Origin: Aphelenchoides besseyi | Taxonomy: Eukaryota; Nematoda; Chromadorea; Rhabditida; Aphelenchoididae | Direction: 5' to 3' | DNA length: 64,000 nt | NCBI GenBank assembly: GCA_024699855.1 | Contig: JAMPIQ010000002.1 | Coordinates: forward strand, 6,758,001-6,822,000 | In this document: positions 35,376-46,868 of the stretch, one piece after another | Position numbering within the stretch: position 1 is the stretch's first letter | Layout of the letters: every line of letters begins with the position of its first letter | Position numbers and translations under genes: made by a program | The notes under the pieces: generated by a model | The model's input: only the letters and a program-made list of their open reading frames with translations | Told to the model about the DNA's origin: nothing | Database searches by the model: none

Positions 35376-36184
35376 CCGATTACAAATGACGAAAATGGAG
35401 GGAAAGAACGGACAACCGACGTTCTTCTTACCTCCACGAATACGCAGCAAATTGAATCGAAGGTTGCGGAATCGCTACGGAAACGTGATCGTGAGTAATT
35501 GGGCAATTGATCTTTCAGACGGAAATAAACTTCTTCGATCGTTCGAATTGAAGACAATTCCGGAGAAGTTTATCATGGGAAACATGTTCCAATTATTTTT
35601 CTTCCAACGAATTTGTTCAAACCGTGACAGCGCAATGTAATCGACACAGCGTCTTTTTGCTTCCGTTCATGAGAAAGTAAACTCTTCGGATGTCTGGTGA
35701 TTTCACTTGATTTTCAGCTCGTTGAGAATGTGCCGTTCATGACTCAATTAATCTTCCTTTTCATTGACATCTAAGGAGATCGAACGAGCGACTTAAAATA
35801 CATGTAGATTTCTCGTATTCCGGTTTTAGTGCGTAAACTGAACTGAAGAACAGAAACTCGATTGAACGGAATTCCCATCTGAATCCCACGTGAAAGTATG
35901 CAGATTACAACTTCTTGCGTCTTCAGATCTTAGTGATTTTGGTCTTGGTTTTGAGGTCAAGTACAAGACTCATTCGCTTGGAAATCTTTCGAACATGATC
36001 GACGAAAAGATGAGTCTTGCAACTTGCGCATGTTTTTTGTTCAAATTCTGTTCATTCAATTGACCCATTTTCGATCGCAAATGAAAACAAACTCCTTAGT
36101 CATAGGATTTACAGAGGCAAAGTTCGCGAACATTTTTGATTGCAATGTTCACGTTACACTCATTTCTTAATTACTTTCAGAATC
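35376..36184. other. Gap, nothing recognised
   Basis: 809 bases between divergent genes. Should contain both promoters. Overlapping short frames near 35370-35640 lack support. Confidence 0.4.
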
Positions 36185-37140
36185 ATGAACTCGTTAAACT
36201 CAGTTGTTCACAACTCCTTTCTCATTGGAAGTTTTTTCCTCATGGTTTCGTTAACTTTCGCTCAAGATGAACCGGCAGTTCGTGTCGTTCGATTTGTAAG
36301 TTCAATCACGGACTTCTGTGCTCCTACAGACGACTTTGTTTAGCGAGTCGAATATCCAAATGCCGATCTCAGTCAAGTGAATCGACTGCAAAATTGGCCG
36401 ACGGTTTTACGAAAAAGTGTTTTGGCGTCGCTGAAATTCGTCAACAAACATTGGACCATTTGCGGTCAATCCGAAAGACTCGAAAAGGCTCTTGGGTGGG
36501 TTCTGTTTTAAAAGATTAGCTGTTGAATACGGTCATTTTAATGCTCAAAAATCACACATTGGCATATAATCGCATTAACTTCATATAAACCGAATTTCAG
36601 CTCGCAGAGCGATTGCGGTAAACTTCAAGTTACTGGCGAGGTTGGTTGTCAAGGATAATAAGTTTGTTTATCTTAATTTTATAATCTTTCAGGTCGTCAA
36701 GGACAACCATTATCGAATTAACGCCACTTTCATTGCAAATCGGTAAGTCGACTGTTGGTTACGGTCATTGACGCAATGGCCATTTCAAACTATGTAATCG
36801 GAAAGTTTACTGATCATTGATGTTTCAGCGATCCGATCAAGAACACAAAAGTCGATGCTACTTCAACAGTTTACGGTGTAGTTCAAATTGGATTACGCGG
36901 CGGTATCTTTCAATACACAAACGCAATGAAGACATTGGGTATTTGAAAACATTTGAATTAGTTGGAACTGCTAATTTAGGTAAACCATCGCCCATTTTGG
37001 ACTTTGAAGACGCGTACTTCTGCTATCCGGAATATGAATTGGTGCATACAGATCAATGTCGAAAACGAGGATCAGCTTCGGGACACCACCGAAGAAATCG
37101 ACGTCGAGCAGTAAAACGCGACGACTTCGAAAAGAAGTGA
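36185..37140 (+). CDS. Secreted protein, possibly with a cystatin-like fold
   Basis: The ATG at 36185 follows TTTCAG and opens an uncleaved start plus signal peptide, LIGSFFLMVSLTFAQDEPAV. Exons then give RVEYPNADLSQVNRLQNWPT, SVLASLKFVNKHWTICGQSE, SQSDCGKLQVTGE, VVKDNHYRINATFIANR, DPIKNTKVDATSTVYGVVQI and, after a 41-nt intron, KPSPILDFEDAYFCYPEYEL. It ends in a basic tail, HRRNRRRAVKRDDFEKK, with TGA at 37138. The helix followed by VTGEVV..YRINATF recalls the cystatin helix and QVVAG-type strand, but the exact QxVxG is not present. Four cysteines. Treat cystatin-like as a guess about fold, not about inhibitor activity. Confidence 0.55.
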
Positions 37141-37297
37141 ACGAAGTATTAAGTGAACGGTTTCTGTACATTCTGAATGATCGCTTGATCTGAACAGTAA
37201 ACAAATTGAGATCAGAATTATTTATTTTGTTAGCAAAATACAGAAAGCAATAACAACCGAGATCGCAAGAAGAATGAGCGAACGTTTGAAACGTGAA

Positions 37298-40200
37298 TTA
37301 TTGACCTTGAGGTGGATCCTGAGTCGGATAGTTTCCAAGTCCTGCATTGGAAGCGGACATACGAAAAGCCAGACTTTTGTTGTAGATATCTTCAGCCGTA
37401 TCTTGAAATGACATTTGAGAACTAAATAATATTATAGTCAGCTCATTAAATGAAAACGATTACTTCGTCATCACTTGTCCAAATGATGGAGTGGACATTC
37501 CGTACATTGTCGTATTTGGATAATTGATTTGGCGTGGCATTTGATAGGGTGGACACCAATAAGACGACTCAATAGCTCGTGGTGTGGTTGCAACTGTTGA
37601 AACGGGATACATCGGTCGCATTATTTGTCCCGCAGCTCCACCGGAATTCCCATTTCCATTCGGAAACATTGATGGAATAGACGAAATGGACTTGCTTGAT
37701 TGTTTCTCTTGTTTTCGATACTTTGCACGACGATTTTGAAACCAAACCTGAAGAAGTTGCTGTAGAACCTTCTTAACCACAGTTTATATTGTTTTGCATG
37801 TGTGTCTAAATAACAATAAGACAGCTGCAGTCTTAAAGTAGCAAAAGCAATTTCTTGAATCATTTCAAGAAACAAGTCGAGGTCCTAGAACGTCAAAAGC
37901 ATCCAGCTCGATCCGATCAAATTACTGAGGTTTCGAATTAAATGTGCTAGTAAGTCTTATGGTCACAGAACTATAAGTCGTCTCAAGACTATTGTGCAAT
38001 TCACTTGCATCAAAATCTTAGATCTACCGAATGTTTTCAATCCCTTTTGAAATCATACCGCCGTTTGTTTTGACTGTGGAAAAAATTGTTCGCAGTTTCT
38101 GTGCGCTGTTAATAATCCGCCGAGCAGATGTGTTGGCTTTTGTTCGGACGGCAGTTGATTTGGAGTCCATCTCATGGCGCAAAAACTGTGATAATTGGGG
38201 GGCATCGGAGAACGACAATTGACTCTCTTGTCTTATTCGTAACGAACTAATTTGTTCGCTACGAAACCGCGCGTTACACTCTTTCATGAGGAGGTCAGTT
38301 CGGATCATGAGAAGAAAGTTGGAATTATCGCAGCGGGAACTTTGTTCGAACTTCCGAAAGTTTGCAGCTGTCGCTGCTGAAAACAGTAAGAGAAGTTTGA
38401 AATGTCCAAAAACTGTGCGCAACAGATGAACTGTGAAATTGAGAAGCGAACGATTTGCGACTAATCCGCTGCTGTCGAAAACGATTGAAGAGTCAATTTG
38501 CTCTCTTATCCTTTGAATTGACCACATGTCTTGCGCGAAATGTCCCTCGATTTTGTTCGTTGGCTTTCACGACCAACAATTTCAATTGGCTCTTCCGGAA
38601 ATGCAAATGAACACAACTATTGAACAAGAGATTCTTGTGTGCAAGTTAAGTGAAAGCGGGAAATTGTGGTGCCAAGAGCTTAGCTAATGAACTTCATCAA
38701 ACAACAACAATGCTCAATCGACCTGAATGACTAATTAGAGGATGAGAAGTGGCATTTGCTCAAGCACTCAAAGACAGTTTTTGCTTCGTGGAAAATTTAG
38801 ACACGACCAAGATATTAATCAAAAACATGATAAAGTGTATGCGTCTGAATACGAATACTATCAAAATGATGTGCTTACACACTTCATTGGCTACAGTATA
38901 CAACTTCAGTAGTCAACGAAACTTACTTGTATGCGTGCTTCATTCAGTTTTGTAATACGCGCCAATTCTTCTCGTGCATAAATGTCCGGATAATGGGACG
39001 ATTGAAAAGCCTTGTCCAACTCAGCTAATTGTTCTTGAGTAAACGTGGTTCGATGCCGACGGCGTGCCGGTGCATTTTGATGGGAAATTGAACTCGGAAA
39101 TACACTCGAATTGCCATTTCGTTGGTTTCCCGAATTCTCGGCTTTGATCTTTTTGAAAGACGAATCGGAAATGCATTCTAAATCTCGAAATTCTATTTTT
39201 TGCTGATCAATCGAACCTGAAAGTGCGTTTAATCCGGCGTGGGTTCCATCAACGATTGGACGTAGTGAGTTGGTTAACGCAGCGGTATCAGCAAGCGATG
39301 GATAGCCATATGGGAAGTCGGTCGGAAGCGAATGTTGGAATTGAAACTGAAAACAATCATAATTTAAGAAGATTATAGGGCAGTTGAAGTTAAATAAGGT
39401 TCATTCGAAGCGCGTCAGTTCCATTGCTAAGACTGCTGGTAAGTGGTAACGATGTTGGGATGAATGATCAGAGTTGGGGGTTTAATTCACTTAACAGCAT
39501 CATCGCTGCATGGTAAGAAGATCCAGGACAGTTGCGCGTAAACTAATTCCGCTAGAAAAAAATGAAGACTGGGAGGAGTCGTGGTGGCGAATAGCAAATG
39601 GGCCGAAGCGCGACTGCCCGTTAATTTGTTTTTGGTATTTTTGAAACAAAATTATCTACGCTTTATGAAGTTATCTGTCCTTCCCTTGTGTTTGCCACTA
39701 CAACGATGTTCAGCGCTTCTTCAGTCATTTGACCGCTCCACCACTACGTTGGGTTTTGTTTTCCATTTTCGTTCTGATTTCCGAACAACTCAGGTGATTG
39801 AGATCACGATTACGCTCTTTTGTTCAGGTTTCTCTCGCTTCAAATGCGATTTCCCGTAGCATACGGTAATCGGTAAGTTATTCGATTGCTCAAAACCGTT
39901 GCTGCGATTGGAGCAAAATGAATTTGTTCTCAACCGAACCTAATCATCAGCGCAAATCGAATGATGGAGGGTGCGAAGATGAGATTACAGCGAGCAGCAT
40001 AAACTGAGGACTGTGAAGTTTTTGCCGTAAACTCGTTTCCAAACTATTGGACCGTGAATAAAACCGCGTTGAGAATGCGGGAAAGATAAATGCGATTTAC
40101 AAAATTTTCCGAAATAAAATTTTGTCGAAGAGCGACGAATCCTGCGCTGATTTTATTTCCCACCAGTTCGGGCGCAAACTTCGGCAGTCAACCGACTTGC

Positions 40201-40493
40201 AGTTGGACAATCGAAGTCGGGAAGCTGCAACGTTTGTTTTTACTGTTGAATTTGATAGCCCAATCGAAATACGTGCATTCTTGGCGTGCTGTTCTACTTA
40301 CTTGAACGTTATTCAGCGCTTCACTAACCATTGCATCGGGTAGAACGGCTTGTAGCACCGCCGCTTGACTTGAGGCCAAACCACCGAGATTCGTGGGCGA
40401 AAGATCGGGCGATTCGGCGGCTCCATTGTCCGCATCTAACGGTGTTCCATTCGAGTTTCCGTTACCATTTGAATTGTTTCCAGTGCTGCTCAT
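37298..40493 (-). CDS. Paired-like homeobox transcription factor (UNC-42/PROP1-like)
   Basis: The start, [20 protein letters not shown] at 40493, is a low-complexity leader. The homeodomain begins [20 protein letters not shown], continues [20 protein letters not shown], and its recognition helix is [20 protein letters not shown]. Helix 3 has Gln at position 50 and the residues match the Prd-like class without a paired box. [33 protein letters not shown] is what I remember of C. elegans UNC-42, a neuronal identity factor, and of vertebrate PROP1. The homeodomain is split by an intron of about 1.2 kb between ARIQ and VWFQ (about 37752-38927), a common site in this class. The rest is Pro/Ser/Tyr/Gln-rich and ends at 37298. 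Introns here are much longer than elsewhere in the window, as is common for regulatory genes. Confidence 0.88.
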
Positions 40494-42733
40494 GTTTCAA
40501 CGTTCAAAAAACTGGCCTAAAATCGATTGATTATTACCGTTCTGTAACTCTGAACTACAAACTCTCATACGCGTCTTCAACATAATTTCAATTCAAAACC
40601 CTCTGATCGCTTCGAAAACCTTGGATTCCAAATTTCAATTGATTTCGTTCGTACGATTGAATTCAATCATCAACTTGGACCTCCCAACTGGTGTTCTTAT
40701 CTGTTGCAAACCAAAACAGTCTTTGTAACCCGTTTATCGATTGACCGAAAAGTTCAATCGTGTGAGGATTCACTGCCGAACTTTGGCGAAGTTGATTATT
40801 GTCACAACCTCTTCGATTGCGATACTCTTTTCGACAACAAGAACACAACTCTTCCGTGTTCTTAATTTCACAGAAAATTGAATGAGGATTCCCACTAATA
40901 AATGCCGACCAATTTGATTAAGAATCGAAATTCATTTACAGAAATCGCTGATCCGCAAAGGCCTTTGATTTGAAGGAGAGAATAATCGATTTAGAGCGGA
41001 CGGATTGCTCCACGCGCGTCTAAATCGATTTGCCTGTAAATCTAACCAAATTTGGTCGTTGAAGCGGGACAAACGGTCAGTGGAAACACGGCACAGAAAA
41101 ATGGGTAAAACGATGGCGAGTGCCAAATTCGTTTCTTTAACTCGTCCCACCGGTCCGCCCACCGTGCACCGTCTTCAGCGAGTTACGGTGCGACGGAAAT
41201 CAAATCGAAGTCCGCTCGTTTGTCCAAACGGCACTATGGCCATCGGCGTCGTTACTTCAACCCGTAGAAGGCAAAATCGAGCGCATGTGCCCTGCGAGGA
41301 AAAGAGACGAAGTCGCGGATTGGCTCCTTTCGTTCGCCCCTCCCCCGCATCGTAGAGTTCACGCTGTGAAATGGTCGAAGGGATAAACTTAACGGCAAAC
41401 CGGTTGATCTCTTAAGGTTAACGTTCAAAATCGTGAAAATAAAACCTCGAATTTAATGTCCTGATCCATCAGATAGTGAATGTTGTTGAACTTATTCGCA
41501 AGATCTCATCATTTCACCTGTGTTTATGATCTGATACTTCGCTTTGTTGTACGAGTAATAAACTTTGTTTATATAATACGTTCGAATTGCTTGTGAGGTT
41601 AGATGTTCATTTGAATTCCAACAAATTACTCGTTAGCATAATCACTTCGTGGACATCGTTTTGCTCAAATTATCATCGCTTCGAATTGGTACAATTGTGT
41701 ACACTTCTCGATTCTACAGTAATCTTTCAAGCACATAGAGACGCCATACGGTTGGACTGAAGACCGCAATTTGTTCGTCGTTGTCCATCAGGGAACGGCA
41801 AAAGCCGCCAAGCTCTTGGCTTCGGGCGAATTGGCTAAATCGAATTACTGCGCTTGGCATTTTTGTCGTCTGTCCGCATTTTGTTTTCCTTTTTGGCTCT
41901 TCATATCGCGCTCGAGACTTTCGCTTACGGTTGACAAAAACGAGCGCTTCAAGAAGGGTAAAATGAAGCGCAAATGTGAAAAACAAATTGGCCTTTTAAG
42001 TGCAGTTTCGTCAAATGACTTCCTCAGAAAGAACGACTACAGTAGGAATTTCCGAATTGAGTATCCTCGAAGCATAGATTCGTTCGATTCAGGTAATCGT
42101 TCAAAATTGTGAGCATTTAGAAGTTATTTCGAACATTCAGTGGAATTTTCTGCTTAGAAATCATCTTTTAATCATCAATCATGCAAGCTCTAGTCGTGTT
42201 AAAAGAATACCGCTCAAATCTGGAGTGCCATGTCGAGAGTAATAATAACAAATAATACGCACACTTAACCTTCTGCTTTGTAAGTCATACCGAAAACAAC
42301 AATTCAAACTGATCGGTAGACAACTTGACCGCACATGGACGTTAAGTGGAAGGTTGCGTAAAGTCAACGGGATTAAGTCTAAAGACACTTCGGCAGGTTC
42401 AACCGAACAAGAGCCGGCGATTCATCTCGATGTATCCAATTCAGTGCCCTCTTTCTGCTTCGCCGCTTTCCTCAATTCCAAGTGTTTGCTCGACAAAAAT
42501 AGACATGTTTGTAAAAGCAACTGATACATAAAAATCGTATAAAGCATCAGTCATACTTCTGTTCACAGAAGTTGAGCTCATAAACACGAACTAATGGGTC
42601 ATTATGCAACAGCAAATTAGCTCATCGCGTCTCAATGTAGTATCTTGGAACCGGATTGCAATGTCAAATGCGGTTATAAAAGACTTCGACTGTTTGTTGG
42701 GATTCTTTCATTCAGTTAATGCGAACAGAAATG
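40494..42733. other. Upstream region of the homeobox gene, no gene seen
   Basis: 2.2 kb. The stretch 41000-41360 is richer in G and C and holds a 116-codon Arg-rich frame that looks like chance. A pair of overlapping opposite frames lies near 41714-42112. Probably promoter and enhancer sequence. Confidence 0.4.
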
Positions 42734-43493
42734 TTGATTCGCTCACTATTCCTGGTCTATTTTTCTTTTATTGCAATCGATTGTACTTCTGAGGAGCATC
42801 GATCAAAGGAAGTAAGAGATCGATCAACTGAAGATGAAGGTCACTTTTCGCACCACTTTCCCGCAAATTGGTTTGGAAAACATTATCACACGCGTCCAGA
42901 AGAATATCGACCGAAGTTCTACGAAGGCAATCACCAACAACGGCCTTTTCATCCACCAACTCATTACGGTCATCGGAGTTTCAGTCGTCCGAGACCAAGT
43001 GACGAATACGATTCGTACGAATATCCACGTAACGTAATTTGACTTCAACGTTCACAGTTTGTTAAATGTTTTATTTAGAGACCAAAATGGAACAAAAACT
43101 CCAATTACGAACCTGATCGTAAACGTAAACTGTTAACAGACGATTCGAAAGAAGAACATCAGCATCCGAAATCAGCAGAATCAGAACGACGGGAAGGTTT
43201 AGAAAAGAAACTAAGCTCGGAGGAAAGTTCGATGGAAACAACAGGTGAGTTGGTTTGCTGTAAAAGTTCTAGTTGATGACTTCAGAAGCAATTACTCAGC
43301 GTCATCCTATGCATCAGACAGACGAGACTGACAGTCTTCATTTAACTGGTTATGAGGAAAAACAAAGTAAACCGATTTTTCTGTTATTTTCATTTCTGAT
43401 TTAGAACTCACAAAAAACAACGAACAGCCGAAGAAAGAAGATGACCAGGAAAAAATAAGCGATTTGAACTCAACTGATAAGTTCGAGAATTAA
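42734..43493 (+). CDS. Secreted His/Pro/Arg-rich low-complexity protein
   Basis: The signal peptide is MLIRSLFLVYFSFIAIDCTS; an in-frame ATG also exists at 42719. The mature part has HFSHHFPANWFGKHYHTRPE, FHPPTHYGHRSFSRPRPSDE and, over three short introns, KRKLLTDDSKEEHQHPKSAE, SLHLTGYEEKQ and ELTKNNEQPKKEDDQEKISD. It stops at TAA 43491-43493. Almost no hydrophobic core or cysteines, so likely an unfolded extracellular or cuticle/matrix protein. The frame continues past the stop for another 49 codons of similar composition, to TAG at 43641. AATAAA follows near 43687. Confidence 0.55.
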
Positions 43494-44349
43494 CCGAAAG
43501 ATCACAACGAAACTGAAGCAAATGGATACGATGGTTTGTTGGTATCGAAATCAAATGTTAAAAGACAACGAGAAGAAAACAGTCAAGTTAGAGCTTCCCA
43601 GGGATCTAGTCGTTCGAAATCCGAAAACACAAAAACTTCATAGTTTCTTTCCATCATTTGCTTTATTTATTTCTAGCTACATTCAAATAAAGTGTTTGGA
43701 TTTACGGAGAAGTTACCTTCAGAGTATTTAAAAAAGATTCTCGGCGATCACAAGTCAGAAGGAAGAGTAAGAGCTCTCACTTCTGATAATCGGACTTTGT
43801 AACCTCTTGATATCTTCGATCAATTGAAACGCCGTTTGATCAAAAGACTCAAAAGCAAATCAACTCGCAGTCATTAAACTGATGATCAAATATGACATCA
43901 AAAAGCTACAAAGACGCCGTCAATGCGCGAATAAAGAAACTGATAAAAGGAGCATATGCGAATATCTTTTCATCTCGTTTAACTGCAACCTACTAGCGAT
44001 CGATAGTTTTAGGGATCGTGTTGTGAATTTCTGATTTACACAAATTTGAATGTTTTTATCGAAATCGTTGTTTCCTTCAATCGGCGGTAGCAGATGTTCT
44101 CACTCTGCCGTTTAACGAAAACAAACCGTGACATTTCGGTTTGTCTGTTTGCCGCTTTGCAACCATTGATTTTTCTTAAATCGCTGGGAACTTCCGCAAT
44201 GAACAGAATCTTCGATTTGATTTTACGACCTTTTGCCCGAAATGGCGTCTTAGTTTCACCAAAGCTGCTGGTTGTTGTCGATAGCGATTTTATCTGCCAA
44301 AATTGTTTGCCGTAAGCTTCAACGTGACTTATTTCAGTTTGTAATCAAA
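43494..44349. other. 3' extension frame of the previous gene, then nothing recognised
   Basis: 43494-43643 continues the previous reading frame after its TAA. The remainder, apart from AATAAA near 43687, shows short frames only. Confidence 0.4.
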
Positions 44350-44982
44350 ATGGAGGATTCGAAAGCGACTCAAGACAAAAAATTGTTGTGCCGTTGCGTC
44401 ACCTCCTTTTGCGGCTTTCATGTGACAGTAAGTTTCAAACGAACTCGATGTCTAAATAGTTGTTTAGAACGTGTGTTTGGTTGTCCAATTTATTGGTTTG
44501 CTTGCGACAGTGGTCACTACGTTCTTGCATTCTTGGTTGACGTGCAACTTCTTTTCGTATGAGACAATGATCGGTTTAATCACCTTCGTAGGCTTTGCGA
44601 TGGGAATTGTTGGCAACCGAATTGGACAATGGGTTCTGCTCATCCCATTAATCTTTCTTTCGGTGTGTTACCTGCTAAACTTGGACTTTGTTTCTATGTA
44701 TTTCAGACTATTTACACAGCATGCGCGTGGTTTTTTCTCGTTTACACGTATATTGGCACTTTCAGCGAGATTCAGTTCTTTTTTAAGACCGTTACAAACG
44801 TCATAAAACCCAATTTCAACCATGAAATCGCAATCAAAGCAGCAAAGTTCTTTCACGACACGTGTGCTGCTCAGTTTGTTTTCATGCTTCTTCTTCTTTT
44901 CCTCGTATTGATCGACTTGTTGATTCGTGATCTACACTACATCCGTTCTCAAAAGAACTCGAAGAAACCACAGGAATTGTGA
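44350..44982 (+). CDS. Four-helix (tetraspan) membrane protein, copy 1
   Basis: MEDSKATQDKKLLCRCVTSF at 44350 (after TTTCAG) is a Cys-containing cytoplasmic start. Exon 2 begins NVCLVVQFIGLLATVVTTFL and includes a second helix, LITFVGFAMGIVGNRIGQWV. Exon 3 begins TIYTACAWFFLVYTYIGTFS and ends with FVFMLLLLFLVLIDLLIRDL and a basic tail, stop at 44980-44982. Four hydrophobic segments. The layout resembles LAPTM/MARVEL-type small membrane proteins, but I cannot assign it. The next gene is its tandem relative. Confidence 0.6.
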
Positions 44983-45327
44983 TGTCGAACTGTTGTTTTC
45001 CGACTTTTTTGATTTCTTTTTACGCTTTAATTGCTTGTTATAAGCTTGTTGTTGTTATAAACAGTAATTGATTTGTTTCGCAATTGTCAAACAAACTGAC
45101 ATGGCGTTCCGAAAGCAAAGGACAGAAGTTTAACAGTCGAGTGCGTTTCCATTTGTTGTCCGCCTCCGCTGACATCGATCGTTTTGGATCACGAGATCGT
45201 CGACTGAACAAAGAGAATCGAATAAAACAGCAGGGACAATGCATTTTGCCACTAGATTGAAATCCTGTTAGTTTACGCTCACGATCGTGTTCTTATGTTA
45301 CAGTAAGCTCTTAGTTTTCAGTCTGAA
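44983..45327. other. Spacer between the two tetraspan genes
   Basis: 345 bases, no gene; T-rich before the next start (TTTTCAG about 12 bases before the ATG). Confidence 0.5.
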
Positions 45328-45950
45328 ATGTCTGAGAACCAAAAAGTTGTTCCGATTCATCACTTCTGTTTTGGCAATCTGGATGTGCACGTAAGTATCG
45401 ATCACTTTAATAGCAAAGAAACTTATTGCAGCGGGTTACTGCGATTAGTTCGTTTCTTATGTTCATATCCTGGAGTTATGTGCTTTGTCGTGATACAATC
45501 TACTCCATTCAATTGTCACAACAACCAGACATTCAAGTCATTCGACCGTCCAATTTTACGTTCTGTATTGCCATCGTTCTGAATGTTTCAGTGATTATCA
45601 CACCGTTTTTGTTGTTTGTTGGAAATCGCCGACGAATTCCGCTTTTATATTTGCCGGCCATCTACGTTGCGGTATGTGAAGAAGATGATTACGGTGTTCA
45701 ACGTCCGTTTCAGCGTCCATTGATCCTCTTTGCTGTGTTTTACATGATCTATTTGATCGTTGAAGGTGTTTCGGAATTGGCATATTCTCCTGAAGAAGTG
45801 GTACACGTAGTTCAAGAGGTTGTCACGTGCAATGTTTTCATTTTGGCTTTTCTCGCAATTCTCTATTTTCTCAACGTTGCTGCTCAAGATCACGAGATTT
45901 TACGTCAAGAACAGTTAAGCCATCGTTTCAGCTCTCGATCAGTTGCATGA
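45328..45950 (+). CDS. Four-helix (tetraspan) membrane protein, copy 2
   Basis: MSENQKVVPIHHFCFGNLDV is spliced to RVTAISSFLMFISWSYVLCR at the same place as in copy 1 (HVT|NVCL against DVH|RVTA). Helices follow in FCIAIVLNVSVIITPFLLFV, LILFAVFYMIYLIVEGVSEL and FILAFLAILYFLNVAAQDHE. A 42-nt stretch from 45672 (GTATGTG...TTTCAG) is probably an intron, though it is also open. Shared exon layout and topology with weak sequence identity suggest an old tandem duplication. Confidence 0.6.
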
Positions 45951-46868
45951 AATGTTCAAGTAATACGGTCGTTGTGTATGTTATCCTAAGGTTGTTCCAA
46001 GTGTGTTTCTTTTCTGTTCAAATCACAGTTTGTCAATGAATCTTATATTAACATTAAAACAACATTTTCGTATGCTTGAAGATTAACAAGACGGCTATTA
46101 ACCGACTGAAGGGACAAATTGAATACACGAATGACAATCTCTTTTTGACGTCATCAGCGGATTAGACGACCAACAGTTGAAGACAGAAGTCACTCAAAGT
46201 ACTTCAAACTGATCATTCTACTTGGTTTACGATAGTCGACTGTTGAGATCTTGAACTAACCACATGGCTATTGCATGCCCTGAATATTTTAAACGTATAA
46301 ATTCCCATGAATGCTCTTGGGCATTAAACGACGTTCCATCAGATGGACATCGAGTGGTTGCTATGGACAACTCAATCGCTGGTTTTCACACGGAAACCCA
46401 CATTTTTGGTAAGAAAACGGAAGAAGGCAGTGGAATCCGATTCGGCAGCTAATGGCGCAATATTTCTTTTATGGACTCTCGACCGAAGGGGATTTGTTTT
46501 TTGGCCGCGACGAAATTGCGTGCTTGGCAACATTCAATCTGGGTCTTTAATCTCGAGTAAAAGATTGTGGTCATTTTTGAGCCGACAATTTGCTAGTCTT
46601 TTTTCTTCAGTAAAAGATCGTGTACTTGACAGTAAACATCTATAAGTGCACGATAGCCGTCTGTTTGTTCCGTGTGAAGCGACAATGTTTATTTGTATTT
46701 AACAAAGAAGTTTGTTAAGAAATACGTGAACCAGCGTGACCTCGAACGCTGAATGTATTTTTGAGTTTGCAGTTTAATTCATCAGATTTTGTCTGAACAC
46801 ACGATCCTCAGCCCTACTTTCAGTTCTTCATATAATTCGTTGTTTTTGAATTGGTCGTCAATCTTGTC
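45951..46868. other. Gap, nothing recognised
   Basis: 918 bases. A 100-codon plus frame near 46343-46645 has no support. Holds the promoter of the ankyrin gene. Confidence 0.4.

Noticed and set aside
41005..41355. 116-codon Arg/Ser/Thr-rich plus frame
   Set aside because: Composition follows a G+C-rich promoter-like stretch upstream of the homeobox gene; no motif, leader or splice support.
46262..46645. Two overlapping plus frames (62 and 100 codons)
   Set aside because: No motif, leader or splice continuity.
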